A stretch of 64,000 nt of DNA from DASYXT01 sp035934555. Lineage in GTDB: Bacteria; Verrucomicrobiota; Verrucomicrobiia; Limisphaerales; UBA8199. The stretch is taken from positions 37,487-101,486 of the forward strand of contig DASYXT010000126.1 of NCBI GenBank assembly GCA_035934555.1, written 5' to 3'. Under the pieces are notes generated by a model. It worked only from the letters and a program-made list of their open reading frames with translations, ran no database searches and had not been told where the DNA came from. Of the stretch, positions 1-8,346 are shown piece after piece. Position 1 is the first letter of the stretch. Each line of letters starts with the position of its first letter. The position numbers and the translations under genes are program-made.

Positions 1-452
1 CGCGCGGGGTCGAGCAACAGCACCTGCCTGAGCGTCGCGCCGTCCGGACCGCCTGCCCGGCCCAGGCGCAGCCCGAGCGTCCCGGTAGCGTCCTGATATA
101 ACGGCACCCGCACGCATTCGCCTCGCAGCATCAACCACATCACCCGCAGCTCCCAATACTGGAACCGGTTGATCTGCGGATGCGGTCGCGCATAAAAATC
201 CGGCAGCGGCCCTGAGGTAACCAGGTGCTCCTGGCCGCGCTCGCCCACCGAGAACAGGAAAGGGACGTTGGCGACCTGCTCGGCCAGAGCGTTGATGGCG
301 CGATACACCCAGACCACCTGCTCGTAAGCATTCGCCAGCATCGGGCTGCCGAGGTCCTCACCGCGCAGCCACGCGGACGGGTCGAAAGCCTTGCGCACCA
401 TCGCCGGCGTTTTCGCGCGGGAAATTTGAACGTTAAAGCCCAGAATTTTCAT
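1..452 (-). CDS. Phage portal protein, N-terminal part (runs off window)
   Basis: An open frame starts at an ATG at 452 and stays open to base 1, giving about 150 residues. The segment NAYEQVVWVYRAINALAEQV followed by NVPFLF matches the conserved N-terminal block of phage portal proteins (Phage_portal family: a YACVR-like block, then LAE.VASLP). Portal proteins form the dodecameric ring through which DNA enters and leaves the capsid. The gene begins 23 bases after the stop of a terminase gene on the same strand, the classical packaging order, which supports the call. The C-terminal half lies outside the window, so family assignment rests on the N-terminal block and the neighbour. Confidence 0.75.
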   Translation of the reverse strand, partial: MKILGFNVQISRAKTPAMVRKAFDPSAWLRGEDLGSPMLANAYEQVVWVYRAINALAEQVANVPFLFSVGERGQEHLVTSGPLPDFYARPHPQINRFQYWELRVMWLMLRGECVRVPLYQDATGTLGLRLGRAGGPDGATLRQVLLLDPA

Positions 453-475
453 AGGTGTTGGATTTGGAAGGCTCG

Positions 476-1894
476 CTAGCCGACACGAGCTGCGGCGCGG
501 ATCTTGTAGCGCGCCGCCTGTTGGCGGAGCGCTTTGGCCCAAAAGCGATCGCAATGGCTTCCCTCGGCTTCACCGGCATACCGGGTGTTGCCGCTCAGCG
601 TGACTTCCTTGCGGATGCCGCGCAGGTCGGCGCGGAGTTTTTCGTCGTCCGCGAGGCGCAGCAGGCGTTTCTCCAAATCAATCTTCAGTCCCAGTGCCAG
701 TTCCTCCTTCGTTGCGGCCGTGAAAGTGACCGGTTCGATCTTCCAGGAAAACCGCTCGCGGGCGCGCTCGGCCAGTTGCAGGCCGAGGCCGGTCGCATCG
801 AGGCAGGCGCGTTTGACTTGCGGCAGGCGCAACAGCCGGTAGAGCGCTTCCTCGATCTCCGCAAACGGACGGTTCAGCAACTCCAGCCGCAACCGGTCCC
901 AAACGACATCGCCAATCTTCTCGCCGACATCCAGCACGCACAGGTCCTTCTTGCGGGCGATATCGACGCCGAGGTACCACACGGCGCCCGCGGCGGCCTG
1001 CGCCGCCGACTCAAGTTCGCCCAGCGTGCCCACCCCCAACCCCGGTTCGGTGCAGCCGTTGAGCAACTCGAACGAAATGAACGCAACCGCTTCGTCGGCG
1101 GGGATACAACAATACTCCTGCAACCATTGTTCTTCATCGATGCACTCAGCCCGTTGCCGCGCCAGCCACGCTCCCCGTTGCACGCTTAACGCTCCCCCGC
1201 TGGTTTGGCCGATCCGTTCCACCAAGCCCTCCTCGACCGCGCGTTGGATCGGGATCGTGTGGAGCGACCACCCCATCGGGTTGCCGCGCTGCTCAATCGC
1301 GGTGATCAATTCGTTGAACACCGTTCCCATCCCACGGTGGGTCGAGATGACCGAAAGGGTGCCGCCCCATTGAATCACCGGCTTGGCCACCGCATACAGC
1401 GTCCGCTGGTCCTTATGCAACGCGAACTCATCCAGCTTCACGTGTCCGGTCTTGCCGACAATCGCGTCCGGGTTGGACGACAGCGCGTACACGCTACGGC
1501 CGCTGTCGAAGGCGAGCACCTGGACGGCGACGGCTTTGCCGTAATCGGTGCGCAACACCTGCTCGCCGTAATTGGCGGCGGCGAGGTGCAACAGCCGCGC
1601 CCAGCGCGCGCAATAGCGGATGTACTGTTTGGCCTGCAGCTCGTCGCGCGACATCACCCACACGTCGCGGCCACCGGGACGTATGGCGGCTTTGCGCACG
1701 CTGTCGTAGCTATCGGCGTAGCTCAGCCCCACTTGCCGGCTCTTTTGGCAAATCCTCAGTCGCGCGCCATCGCGCAGCCAGGCGCGCTGGTAAGGCAGGA
1801 AGTAGGCGTCTGGCACTGCGTCAGCGCGCGCGAGCGCGGGTGTGGCCGGCGCCTGCTTTGCCGACTCGCTTTTTATCTGTGTGTCTGGCGTCAT
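476..1894 (-). CDS. Phage terminase large subunit (Mu gp28-like)
   Basis: 472 residues, a usual length for the Mu gp28-type packaging motor. The N-terminal ATPase has a Walker A-like loop KSRQVGLS (51-58) and Walker B with catalytic Glu at VKLDEF (D155, E156). The C-terminal half has nuclease-type acidic positions: LGVDIARKKD (about 310), CLDATGLG (about 365) and the late GSHCDRF. Known for the family: it cuts concatemeric or replicated phage DNA and pumps it through the portal. Genes before it are small head-operon proteins and the next gene is the portal, so the order small terminase-like/large terminase/portal is intact. No frameshift is seen, suggesting the module is recent or still maintained. 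Confidence 0.88.
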   Translation of the reverse strand: MTPDTQIKSESAKQAPATPALARADAVPDAYFLPYQRAWLRDGARLRICQKSRQVGLSYADSYDSVRKAAIRPGGRDVWVMSRDELQAKQYIRYCARWARLLHLAAANYGEQVLRTDYGKAVAVQVLAFDSGRSVYALSSNPDAIVGKTGHVKLDEFALHKDQRTLYAVAKPVIQWGGTLSVISTHRGMGTVFNELITAIEQRGNPMGWSLHTIPIQRAVEEGLVERIGQTSGGALSVQRGAWLARQRAECIDEEQWLQEYCCIPADEAVAFISFELLNGCTEPGLGVGTLGELESAAQAAAGAVWYLGVDIARKKDLCVLDVGEKIGDVVWDRLRLELLNRPFAEIEEALYRLLRLPQVKRACLDATGLGLQLAERARERFSWKIEPVTFTAATKEELALGLKIDLEKRLLRLADDEKLRADLRGIRKEVTLSGNTRYAGEAEGSHCDRFWAKALRQQAARYKIRAAARVG

Positions 1895-1918
1895 GGTGCG
1901 ATTGTTTTGGTGATGCGC

Positions 1919-2389
1919 TCAGATGAGCTTCAATTGCCGTTCGATTTCTTCGAGCGTTTCAGGTTTGATGCCGCCGCCGGTTTTGGCGCGCTGCCGGGTT
2001 TCCTCGCGCACCCGAACCTGCTCGCCGTACTTCCGTTCAGACAATTCGCGGCCCTTGCGCTGTTCGTCCAGACGCGCGCCTTCCAACACCGGCCGCAACA
2101 AACCCATCGCCAGCTTGAGTTGCTCGGGGTCCATGTTGGCTTCGGCGCTGAGCTTGAGAATCAGCACCCGATAGACCTTTAACAGCGTTTCCAGTGGCGG
2201 TGCCGGATGAGCGCCAAACTGCGCTTCCAACTCGGCGCAATGCCGCGCGGCCCAGGCGATCTGCGCCAGCAATTGCTCGATGGGCGCGCAGACGCCAGGA
2301 GCCCGGACGGCTCGTCCCGGTGAAGGCTCGTCGCAGCGCGCCAAGGCTGCGTTGGCGCAGTTGGGTGGATTTGAGCGTGGTTTGCGCAT
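1919..2389 (-). CDS. Small terminase-like phage protein (DUF3486/Mu gp27-like)
   Basis: 156 residues from the ATG at 2389 (MRKPRSNPPN). A longer frame to 2569 exists but would overlap the preceding gene completely, so the shorter start is preferred. The protein is basic at the N-terminus and ends in a charged helical segment (ERKYGEQVRVREETRQRAK), with a central helical part around PEQLKLAMGLLRPVLEGARL. In Mu-like phages a gene of this size immediately before gp28-type terminase is gp27 (DUF3486), the presumed small terminase or recognition subunit. The assignment is by position, size and general resemblance, not by a diagnostic motif. Confidence 0.5.
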   Translation of the reverse strand: MRKPRSNPPNCANAALARCDEPSPGRAVRAPGVCAPIEQLLAQIAWAARHCAELEAQFGAHPAPPLETLLKVYRVLILKLSAEANMDPEQLKLAMGLLRPVLEGARLDEQRKGRELSERKYGEQVRVREETRQRAKTGGGIKPETLEEIERQLKLI

Positions 2390-2396
2390 GACGCGT

Positions 2397-2654
2397 TTAG
2401 CCCAACTGCTGGGCTTTGTGTCGGCCTTTGTCGGTAAGTGTCCACGAGAGCGAATCATCCAGCTCATCGCGGCTGCCATGGAGGTAACCCGCCCGTTCCA
2501 GTTCGCGTTTAGCCTGGTGGATATCGCTCTGCAGCGGGCGCGGCACGATGGCCTGGCGCACCGCTTCATCCATCAGCGCATCGGGCCAGGGCAAACCGTT
2601 GAGCCGCCACAGCGCCCGCAATAAATAACGTTTAATATCGGGAATCGGGTTCAT
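2397..2654 (-). CDS. Small phage protein, winged-helix-like
   Basis: 85 residues. The end, DSLSWTLTDKGRHKAQQLG, looks like the wing of a winged-helix fold (LTxKGRxxxxxL pattern), preceded by helices containing DEAVRQAIVPRPLQSDIHQA. Similar proteins of about 85 residues occur in Mu-like head operons just before the small terminase gene. The start overlaps the stop of the preceding gene as ATGA (2651-2654), so the genes are likely translationally coupled. Function unknown; DNA binding is a guess from fold resemblance. Confidence 0.55.
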   Translation of the reverse strand: MNPIPDIKRYLLRALWRLNGLPWPDALMDEAVRQAIVPRPLQSDIHQAKRELERAGYLHGSRDELDDSLSWTLTDKGRHKAQQLG

Positions 2655-3073
2655 GGGTTTTGGCGCTCGATGACGCGGTCGAGCTTGGCGTCAATCCGGA
2701 GCAGTTGCTGGTTGTTGAGCTCGATGGAAGCGCGCAACTCGCCAACCTCGCGGTCCACCTTGTTCACCTTTTGGTGCAGTTCGCCAACATCCGACCGGCG
2801 TTCGCGCCGCAGGCTGCCCAGTTCCTGTTCCAGCCGGATCAATTCGCCGGCCAGTTCCTGTCGCCGGCTTTGGCACAGACTCTCGGTCAGCGGCTGGTCG
2901 AACTTGGCCACCGGCAGCGGCTGCGGCTGAATCTCACGCGCGGCGCCGCGGCGATTGCGCCGGTCCAGAAAGCTCTCGACCTGGTTCCAACCGGCAACCA
3001 GGAAAAACAGGCAGCCGAGAAACGCGGCAAGTTCAACCGGCGTGGGGGACGATAGAGAAGGGATCATAAGCAA
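2651..3073 (-). CDS. Membrane-anchored coiled-coil phage protein (DUF2730-like)
   Basis: 140 residues: a hydrophobic segment near residues 13-30 (VELAAFLGCLFFLVAGW), a short linker, then a long charged helix from about 60 to the end with heptad character (LAGELIRLEQELGSLRRER, LHQKVNKVDREVGELRASIE). The last part, LRIDAKLDRVIERQ, is typical of small phage proteins such as the DUF2730/Mu gp25 group, which lie in the same place before the terminase genes. It overlaps the next gene by ATGA. Role unknown in the family; one transmembrane helix plus coiled coil would also fit a spanin or holin accessory protein. Confidence 0.55.
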   Translation of the reverse strand: MLMIPSLSSPTPVELAAFLGCLFFLVAGWNQVESFLDRRNRRGAAREIQPQPLPVAKFDQPLTESLCQSRRQELAGELIRLEQELGSLRRERRSDVGELHQKVNKVDREVGELRASIELNNQQLLRIDAKLDRVIERQNP

Positions 3074-3125
3074 ATGAGGAGTGCGGAAAAGCCGGCTACG
3101 GAGCCACTGCCGTAGTCATGCCTAT

Positions 3126-3332
3126 TCAGTTCCGAGGTCGTGCTGCAGTAGCTGTTACCGGCCCGGTAATCGCCACGTTGCGGAGTTCCTTGAGGCCGTA
3201 CTCCCGCCCGAGCTGCTTCATAATCGCGAGCCGGAAGTTCGCTTCCTCCGGTGTGGGATACTCGATGTGGCAGTTGGCCTCGTGAATGCGCACCAACTGC
3301 GCCCGCTCCTGGAGCTGTTCTTTGGTCTTCAT
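3126..3332 (-). CDS. Hypothetical small protein at the edge of the phage block
   Basis: 68 residues, charged and helical (MKTKEQLQERAQLVRIHEA). It is the first minus-strand frame of the phage block with a plausible protein character; an overlapping frame at 3064-3354 has shadow-like composition and was not chosen. No clear ribosome-binding site precedes the ATG. Unrecognised. Its position suggests it is the upstream-most remaining gene of the head operon, beyond which no further phage genes are visible, so the element is probably truncated on this side. Confidence 0.4.
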   Translation of the reverse strand: MKTKEQLQERAQLVRIHEANCHIEYPTPEEANFRLAIMKQLGREYGLKELRNVAITGPVTATAARPRN

Positions 3333-3572
3333 ACGATTGACGGTTTCGGTTCATTTACAGAAACCGCACCGCCGTCCAGGAACCGCGTGAATCCCCTTGC
3401 CTATTTCGTTGACGCGAAGCTTTTTACGCTGCTTTTGGACCCGTCCAATTCACCGTCCACTAATTCCCCTTGACTTATGCTCCGTTCTCCCAGCGCCCCG
3501 CTTCACGACGGCCCCCGCCCCCAGCCGCTTGCCCGTAAGCCATCACAGGCGTATTGTAGAAAAGAGGTGCCA

Positions 3573-4364
3573 ATGTTAAGGAACACGAAAGAACTGCGCG
3601 GTTACCGGTTGGGCGCCCGCGACGGCGAGTTCGGCCATCTCAAAGATTTCTTTTTTGACGAGCAGACCTGGACGGTTCGTTATCTCGTGGCCGACACCGG
3701 CGAGTGGCTGCCCCATCGGCGCGTGCTCATTTCTCCACACGCGGTCGCTGGCCTTACTGAAACGCCGCATAAAAGGATCGAGCTAAATCTGACGCGCAAA
3801 CAGATCGAGCAAAGCCCCGCAATTGCCACGCATATGCCGATCTCGCGGCAGTTCGAGATGGAATATTACCAGTATTACGGCTGGCCTTATTACTGGCCCG
3901 GGCCGCTGCTGTGGGGCCCAATGGATTTCCCCGGCCCCCAGATACCATTGAACCTGCCCACCCCACCGCACCCAACCCCGCCGCGCCAGGGAGAGGATGC
4001 GCATTTGCGCAGTGTCAACGAAATCGCCGGGTTCCACGGTTATTTAGTGCAAGGGCTGGACCGGGCGTTTGGGCATATCCAGCAATTCATCTTTGAAGAG
4101 GCGAGCTGGGCAATTCGTTACCTGGTGGCCGACACCCGCAACTGGTGGCCGGGCAAGCATGTGCTGGTGTCCCCGCGATGGATTGCCTGGATCAGTTGGT
4201 CAGAGGCGCGCGTGTATGTCGATTTTGACCGCGACACCATCGAGCGCGCGCCCGCCTACGACGATTCAGTTGCCATCACGCGCCAGTACGAGCAGAACCT
4301 CTTCGCCCATTTCAACCGCCAGCCGTACTGGGAAAACAGCCCCGAGCTGACGAGGAGCAAGTAG
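3573..4364 (+). CDS. PRC-barrel domain protein with two barrels
   Basis: 263 residues from the ATG at 3573, which has AAAGAGG seven bases upstream; a longer frame from 3477 has no such site. Two PRC-barrel units are evident: residues about 1-85 (GYRLGARDGEFGHLKDFFFD, RYLVADTGEWL) and about 155-245 (GYLVQGLDRAFGHIQQFIF, RYLVADTRNWWPGKHVLVSP). They are joined by a Tyr/Trp/Pro-rich linker (YYQYYGWPYYWPGPLLWGP). PRC barrels act as small adapter domains in RNA processing (RimM) and photosynthetic reaction centres; two-barrel cytosolic forms are common in soil bacteria and their role is unknown. No signal peptide. It converges on the EamA gene, with a palindromic repeat between them. Confidence 0.85.
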   Translation: MLRNTKELRGYRLGARDGEFGHLKDFFFDEQTWTVRYLVADTGEWLPHRRVLISPHAVAGLTETPHKRIELNLTRKQIEQSPAIATHMPISRQFEMEYYQYYGWPYYWPGPLLWGPMDFPGPQIPLNLPTPPHPTPPRQGEDAHLRSVNEIAGFHGYLVQGLDRAFGHIQQFIFEEASWAIRYLVADTRNWWPGKHVLVSPRWIAWISWSEARVYVDFDRDTIERAPAYDDSVAITRQYEQNLFAHFNRQPYWENSPELTRSK

Positions 4365-4374
4365 GGCCGGGCCC

Positions 4375-4482
4375 GGGGCGCGGGACTTGAGTCCGCAGCA
4401 AAGCCCCGCATGCTCAAGCGCCTGCCACCTTGTCGAAGCCGCCTTCAGTTCGATTGTCGCTGCGGACTAAAGTCCGCGCTCC
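4375..4482. repeat. Palindromic interspersed repeat, copy 1
   Basis: About 108 bp with inverted ends. The left end (4375-4400) reads GGACTTGAGTCCGCAGCA in its core and the right end (4459-4482) reads GCTGCGGACTAAAGTCCGCG; each end is itself a small palindrome around GACTTnAGTC. Two further copies lie at 24361-24473 and 35478-35596. The right half overlaps the last 13 codons of the EamA gene. Confidence 0.8.
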
Positions 4483-4882
4483 GCGCTGCGGCCTTCGCTT
4501 CCTTATTATGCTCGCTGTAGCTGATCAGGGCGGCCCCGAGCATAATCAGGATGACGCCCAGCCAGCGGAGCGAGGAGACCTGCTCGTGCAGGAACAACAT
4601 CGCCGCCAGCGTCGCAAACACAAAGCTCAGCGCGGTCAGTGGCCACAAAAAACTGATATCGCTGCGAGCCATCAGGATCAGCAGGCAGACGAAGAACAGC
4701 GCCTCGAAGAAAACCCCCAGCAGGATGCGGCCATTGGTCACACCGGCTTTGACGACGCGCACAGCGTCGCTCGCCGAGGAGAGCTTGATTTCGCCGATTT
4801 GGGTCATGCCTTTCTTGAGCAGCACCACGCCGGTGCTCTCAAAGACAAGACCAATCAGGAGAATGAGCAGTAATTTAGACAT
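4445..4882 (-). CDS. EamA/DMT-type four-helix membrane transporter
   Basis: 145 residues from the ATG at 4882, chosen because AGGA lies nine bases upstream; a GTG at 4888 overlaps the hpnK stop as GTGA but its spacing is too short. Four hydrophobic segments (about 5-22, 55-73, 78-98, 106-122) and the ending VSSLRWLGVILIMLGAALIS are typical of half-size EamA/small multidrug-resistance-like proteins, which usually work as dimers. It is the last gene of the hopanoid end of the long minus-strand unit, so lipid or drug export is a context guess. Oddity: the C-terminal 13 residues (AARSADFSPQRQS) are encoded by the right arm of the palindromic repeat. Confidence 0.75.
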   Translation of the reverse strand: MSKLLLILLIGLVFESTGVVLLKKGMTQIGEIKLSSASDAVRVVKAGVTNGRILLGVFFEALFFVCLLILMARSDISFLWPLTALSFVFATLAAMLFLHEQVSSLRWLGVILIMLGAALISYSEHNKEAKAAARSADFSPQRQSN

Positions 4883-4884
4883 TG

Positions 4885-5703
4885 TCACAAATCCTGGTAG
4901 CGGATCAAATTGACGCCAAGTTGTTGAACCAGGGCGCGAGCGCGTGGACTCACCAACGCGTCGAATTCGTGCTTAAACTCATCCAGCGACGGATGCGAGT
5001 AAAGCTCCGAATCACCAACCGGCAAACGCGGCAGCAGGCGCAGAACATAATCCTCGTCCACTCTGGCGTTCTGCAGCAGGCCGAAAACGGCTTGCGTATG
5101 CCGCAGATGCCGCCGGCGCAAGAGCGGCCGGGCACGCGCGGCCAGCACATGAAAAATCATCGCGTGCGTAGCGCGGTAGCCAAGGTTTCCCGAGGCGATG
5201 CGCAGGTTGAGCCAAAACGGGTCGAAAGTGAGCCGTACCCTTTGCACGCCCAGCGCGTCCGCATCCTGCATCAAAATCCCGAAGATGACTGGGTGCAGAT
5301 GCAGGTGCAAGTGCCCGTTGACGTGGTCCAGCGCCAAACCGGTGGCATGGAATTTTTCGAATTGCGCATGGATTTCGGCGCGCAACTGTTCGCGCAATGA
5401 GCGGTTAAAGAAATAGCGGAACCCCGCCGCCACCGGACTTTCGGTAAACTCGCCGCTTTGGTTAACGAGACCCGGGATTTGGGCGCGGGACAGCGCGGCA
5501 TGCCCGCAAAGGAAGGTCAGATGCAGCCCAACGCCCAGGCGCGGATTGGCCTTCGCCAGTTCGACGGCTTCGGCACAGGCCGCTTCGTTGACCATGAGGC
5601 TGGCAGTGGTGAGAATGCCCTCGCGGTGCGCGCGCAGAATCGCTTCGTTAATCGAATGGGACCGGCCAAAATCATCCGCATTGACGATCAGGCGCTTACC
5701 CAT
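4885..5703 (-). CDS. hpnK: YdjC/ChbG-type deacetylase, hopanoid-associated HpnK
   Basis: 272 residues, the usual length. The family metal site is visible: NADDFG (D10, D11), GLHLT (H61) and DHVNGHLHLHLHP (D126-H137). YdjC-fold enzymes are metal-dependent carbohydrate deacetylases; HpnK is the member found in hopanoid clusters, where it is thought to act on sugar-linked (bacteriohopanetetrol-type) side chains, though its exact substrate is not settled. The start overlaps the end of the squalene-synthase-type gene by eight bases, which is the main reason to choose HpnK over ChbG. Confidence 0.85.
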   Translation of the reverse strand: MGKRLIVNADDFGRSHSINEAILRAHREGILTTASLMVNEAACAEAVELAKANPRLGVGLHLTFLCGHAALSRAQIPGLVNQSGEFTESPVAAGFRYFFNRSLREQLRAEIHAQFEKFHATGLALDHVNGHLHLHLHPVIFGILMQDADALGVQRVRLTFDPFWLNLRIASGNLGYRATHAMIFHVLAARARPLLRRRHLRHTQAVFGLLQNARVDEDYVLRLLPRLPVGDSELYSHPSLDEFKHEFDALVSPRARALVQQLGVNLIRYQDL

Positions 5704-6559
5704 AATTGGGGGCCAGTCCGCCGAGAGCCAGCCGGCAACCGGTGCCCAGCACCAAGAGCGCCTTGTGCATTTTATTCAGCCGCGTGGGATTGGGCCCAAA
5801 CACGTTGAAGCGGCGGCGCTCCAGCTTGCGCAAGAGCCGCCAATAGACCGTACCCATCAACTCAGCCGCAGCCATCGCCCGGCGATCGCCGGCCGGCAGA
5901 GTCTCGCGCGCCAGCCGGTAGAAGTGACGTGCGCGCACCGCGACCGCCCCAGCCGCGGCGGCGAACCGGTCCGAGTAGGTCAGCCGGAGGACTTCTTCCG
6001 GGTTCACGCGAAAACGGGCCAGTTCGGCGAGCGGCAAGTAGATGCGACCGCGCTGGGCGTCGGTGCGGACATCGCGAAGAATATTCGTCAACTGCAAGGC
6101 TTTGCCCAGGTGAACGGCGTAGGCACGGGTGGCGGGGTCACCGTATCCGAAAATCTCGATGCTTAAGAGTCCGACCACAGATGCTACACGATAACAGTAA
6201 AGCTCCAGTTGTTCATACTCCTGATAGCGATGGATGGTGAGGTCCGTTTCCACGCCTTGCAGAAGTTCGTCGAACAGTTGAAAGGGCAACTGATATTGGC
6301 GGATGACCTGTTGCAGCTCGCGGTTGACCGCGAAGTGCGGCAGTTCATCGCCACAGGCGCGCCGCACATCGGCGCGCCACTCGGCCAAGCGCTGTTGCCG
6401 GCGTTCAACCGGAGCCGAGTCCTCATCGGCCACATCATCGACCTCACGGCAGAACGCATAAAGGGCCGACATGGCCTCCCGCTTGGGTTTGGGGAGGAGC
6501 ACGAAAGCCAGCGCGAGGTTCGAGGCGCTCTTGCGGGTAATAGCCCGGCTTTCCTGCAT
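5696..6559 (-). CDS. hpnD: Presqualene diphosphate synthase HpnD
   Basis: 287 residues of the trans-isoprenyl head-to-head synthase family. Both Asp-rich Mg-binding motifs are present: REVDDVADE (D41-D45) and NILRDVRTDAQRGRIYLP (D163, D167). The N-terminal KSASNLALAFVLLPKPKREA matches HpnD, which condenses two farnesyl diphosphates to presqualene diphosphate; HpnC and HpnE then complete squalene for hopanoid synthesis. Those partners and squalene-hopene cyclase are not in the window. It starts three bases after the preceding membrane-protein gene and overlaps hpnK. Confidence 0.88.
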   Translation of the reverse strand: MQESRAITRKSASNLALAFVLLPKPKREAMSALYAFCREVDDVADEDSAPVERRQQRLAEWRADVRRACGDELPHFAVNRELQQVIRQYQLPFQLFDELLQGVETDLTIHRYQEYEQLELYCYRVASVVGLLSIEIFGYGDPATRAYAVHLGKALQLTNILRDVRTDAQRGRIYLPLAELARFRVNPEEVLRLTYSDRFAAAAGAVAVRARHFYRLARETLPAGDRRAMAAAELMGTVYWRLLRKLERRRFNVFGPNPTRLNKMHKALLVLGTGCRLALGGLAPNYG

Positions 6560-6562
6560 AGC

Positions 6563-6922
6563 TTAGGGCAGCGGCTCGGGCGGTGGCGCCGGGCGTAGCG
6601 GAGGCAGCCCGCCGGTCTCGGCGAGCGTCGGATTGCGGGGCCGATGCTCGCGGTGGCGGTGACGGCGCGGTCTATGTTCCCGCGGGCGCCGGGCCAGGAC
6701 GGGAGCGGGCGAGGGGGGCGGATTCTCGGAGTGCGAGCGGTGGTGCCGGTGACCAAACCGATGGAGGTGATGGCGGGGACGCTTGCGCAGAAGCACCGCC
6801 CAGAGCAGGATCAGCAGGCATACCGCTGCGAGCGGAACCAGGAACACAAGCGAATCCCGGACGAACTGCCCGAAGCTTTGCCAGGGAGTGTCAAAATCGA
6901 ATTCCGCCAGGAGGCTGTTCAT
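6563..6922 (-). CDS. Single-pass membrane protein with His/Arg/Pro-rich tail
   Basis: 119 residues. One transmembrane segment (about 25-46, SLVFLVPLAAVCLLILLWAVLL) is followed by a highly basic tail rich in His, Arg and Pro (RKRPRHHLHRFGHRHHRSHS). Start overlaps the stop of the sigma-54 regulator as ATGA and the stop is three bases before hpnD. Not recognised. The His-rich tail could bind metal or nucleic acid, but no family supports this. Its locked position between a regulator and a hopanoid gene suggests co-expression. Confidence 0.65.
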   Translation of the reverse strand: MNSLLAEFDFDTPWQSFGQFVRDSLVFLVPLAAVCLLILLWAVLLRKRPRHHLHRFGHRHHRSHSENPPPSPAPVLARRPREHRPRRHRHREHRPRNPTLAETGGLPPLRPAPPPEPLP

Positions 6923-8346
6923 GGCGCGAGATCCTTTCCCCCGGGCAGCACCGGTTCCCCTTCGGCTTCCCGATCGGCAATATTGAGCCGTTGCATGCGG
7001 TAACGCAACGCATGTCGGCTGAGCCTTAATTGCTCAGCAGTTTTGCCCAGGTTGAAGTGGTTTTGCACCAGCAACGACGAGATCAGCTCCCGTTCGTAGG
7101 TGGCCATAATCTCGTCCAATGAGCCGGTCGGGATGGCCTTGGGCGTCGGGCCCTTGTGCAGGCGCGCTTCGAGCTGGAAATCCGGCAGGCTGCCAGGCTG
7201 GATTTCGGGATCGTTCTCCAGGATCAGCGCCCGTTCGATCACGTTGCGCAGCTCCCGCACGTTGCCCGGCCAATGAAACAACAGCAGTTTCTCACCCGCA
7301 GCGGGTGAAAGCGCCCGCGTGGCCTTATTCATCGAAACGCTGAAAGTCTTGAGAAAATATTCCGCCAGCAGAACCACGTCGTCGCCTCGTTCACGCAGCG
7401 GCGGAAGCCGCATCTGGACGACGTTGAGGCGATGGAAGAGGTCTTCGCGAAACTGATCCTGGGAAATGGCCTTGATGATATCGCGGTTGGTGGCGGCGAG
7501 CAGCCGCACGTTGACGCGCAACTCCTGCGTGCCGCCCACACGGGTAAACGTTCCGTCTTCGAGGAACCGCAGCAGCTTGGCCTGCAACGGCCGGCTCATG
7601 TCGGCGATTTCATCCAGGAAAATTGTCCCGCCGTCGGCTTCCTCGACCCGCCCGGGTTTTTGTTTGAGCGCACCGGTGAAGGCGCCTTTTTCGTGGCCGA
7701 ACAGCTCGCTCTCCAGCAAGGTTTCTGGAATCGCGGCGCAGTTAATCCGCACGTAGCTGGCCCGCGAACGTTGACTGAGGCTGTGCAAGGCCCCCGCCAC
7801 CAGTTCCTTGCCCGTGCCGCTTTCGCCCAGAATGAGGACACGGGCATCGGTAGGGGCGATGCGCTGGATGAGCTGGCGCAGTTCGCGGATTTGCGGCGAC
7901 TCGCCGACGATATGCTCCAGGCGGTAGGTCTCGCTGGCCCGGGCGCGCAGGCTGGCATTTTCCTGCAGCAGCCGGTAGCGCTCGACACATCGGCCGACGG
8001 CGTGCAGCAGCTCCTCGGGAGCAAAAGGCTTGGCCAGGTAATCAATCGCGCCCGCTTTGATGGCCTCGACCGCCAGCTTGGGCGTCGCGTAAGCCGTAAT
8101 CATCAGCACCGGCAGGTCCGGCCATTGCTTCCGCACTTTGGGCAAAAAATCATAGCCGCTCATCCCCCCGAGCCGGGCGTCGGTAATCACCATGAAAAAC
8201 TCCTCGCTCCCCAGCAGCGCGAGAGCATCCTCGGCCGACTCAACGGCGCGAACCGAGTAGCGTTCGTCGGCGAGCATCTTCTTCAGCGACAGCCGCATGT
8301 TCTTCTCGTCATCAACGACGAGCACGGAAGGCAGCGGCGCGCTCAT
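6919..8346 (-). CDS. Sigma-54-dependent response regulator (NtrC family)
   Basis: 475 residues with the full NtrC layout. Receiver domain: DDE near residue 12, phospho-acceptor D56, T84 and K106. AAA+ domain: Walker A GESGTGKE (174-181), the sigma-54 contact loop GAFTGA (221-226), Walker B FLDE (243-246). Fis-type helix-turn-helix near 430-455 (GKTAEQLRLSRHALRYRMQR). It activates sigma-54 promoters when phosphorylated. The start overlaps the stop of the histidine kinase as ATGA, so the two form a cognate pair. The target genes are unknown; co-transcribed hopanoid and membrane-protein genes are candidates. Confidence 0.93.
   Translation of the reverse strand: MSAPLPSVLVVDDEKNMRLSLKKMLADERYSVRAVESAEDALALLGSEEFFMVITDARLGGMSGYDFLPKVRKQWPDLPVLMITAYATPKLAVEAIKAGAIDYLAKPFAPEELLHAVGRCVERYRLLQENASLRARASETYRLEHIVGESPQIRELRQLIQRIAPTDARVLILGESGTGKELVAGALHSLSQRSRASYVRINCAAIPETLLESELFGHEKGAFTGALKQKPGRVEEADGGTIFLDEIADMSRPLQAKLLRFLEDGTFTRVGGTQELRVNVRLLAATNRDIIKAISQDQFREDLFHRLNVVQMRLPPLRERGDDVVLLAEYFLKTFSVSMNKATRALSPAAGEKLLLFHWPGNVRELRNVIERALILENDPEIQPGSLPDFQLEARLHKGPTPKAIPTGSLDEIMATYERELISSLLVQNHFNLGKTAEQLRLSRHALRYRMQRLNIADREAEGEPVLPGGKDLAP

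Noticed and set aside
455..1189. Long plus-strand frame opposite the terminase gene
   Set aside because: It is a shadow of the terminase coding sequence; no family motif and no ribosome site, while the minus frame has Walker and nuclease motifs.
3064..3354. Minus-strand frame of 96 codons overlapping the small phage gene
   Set aside because: Composition is typical of a GC-rich shadow frame and it overlaps both neighbours.
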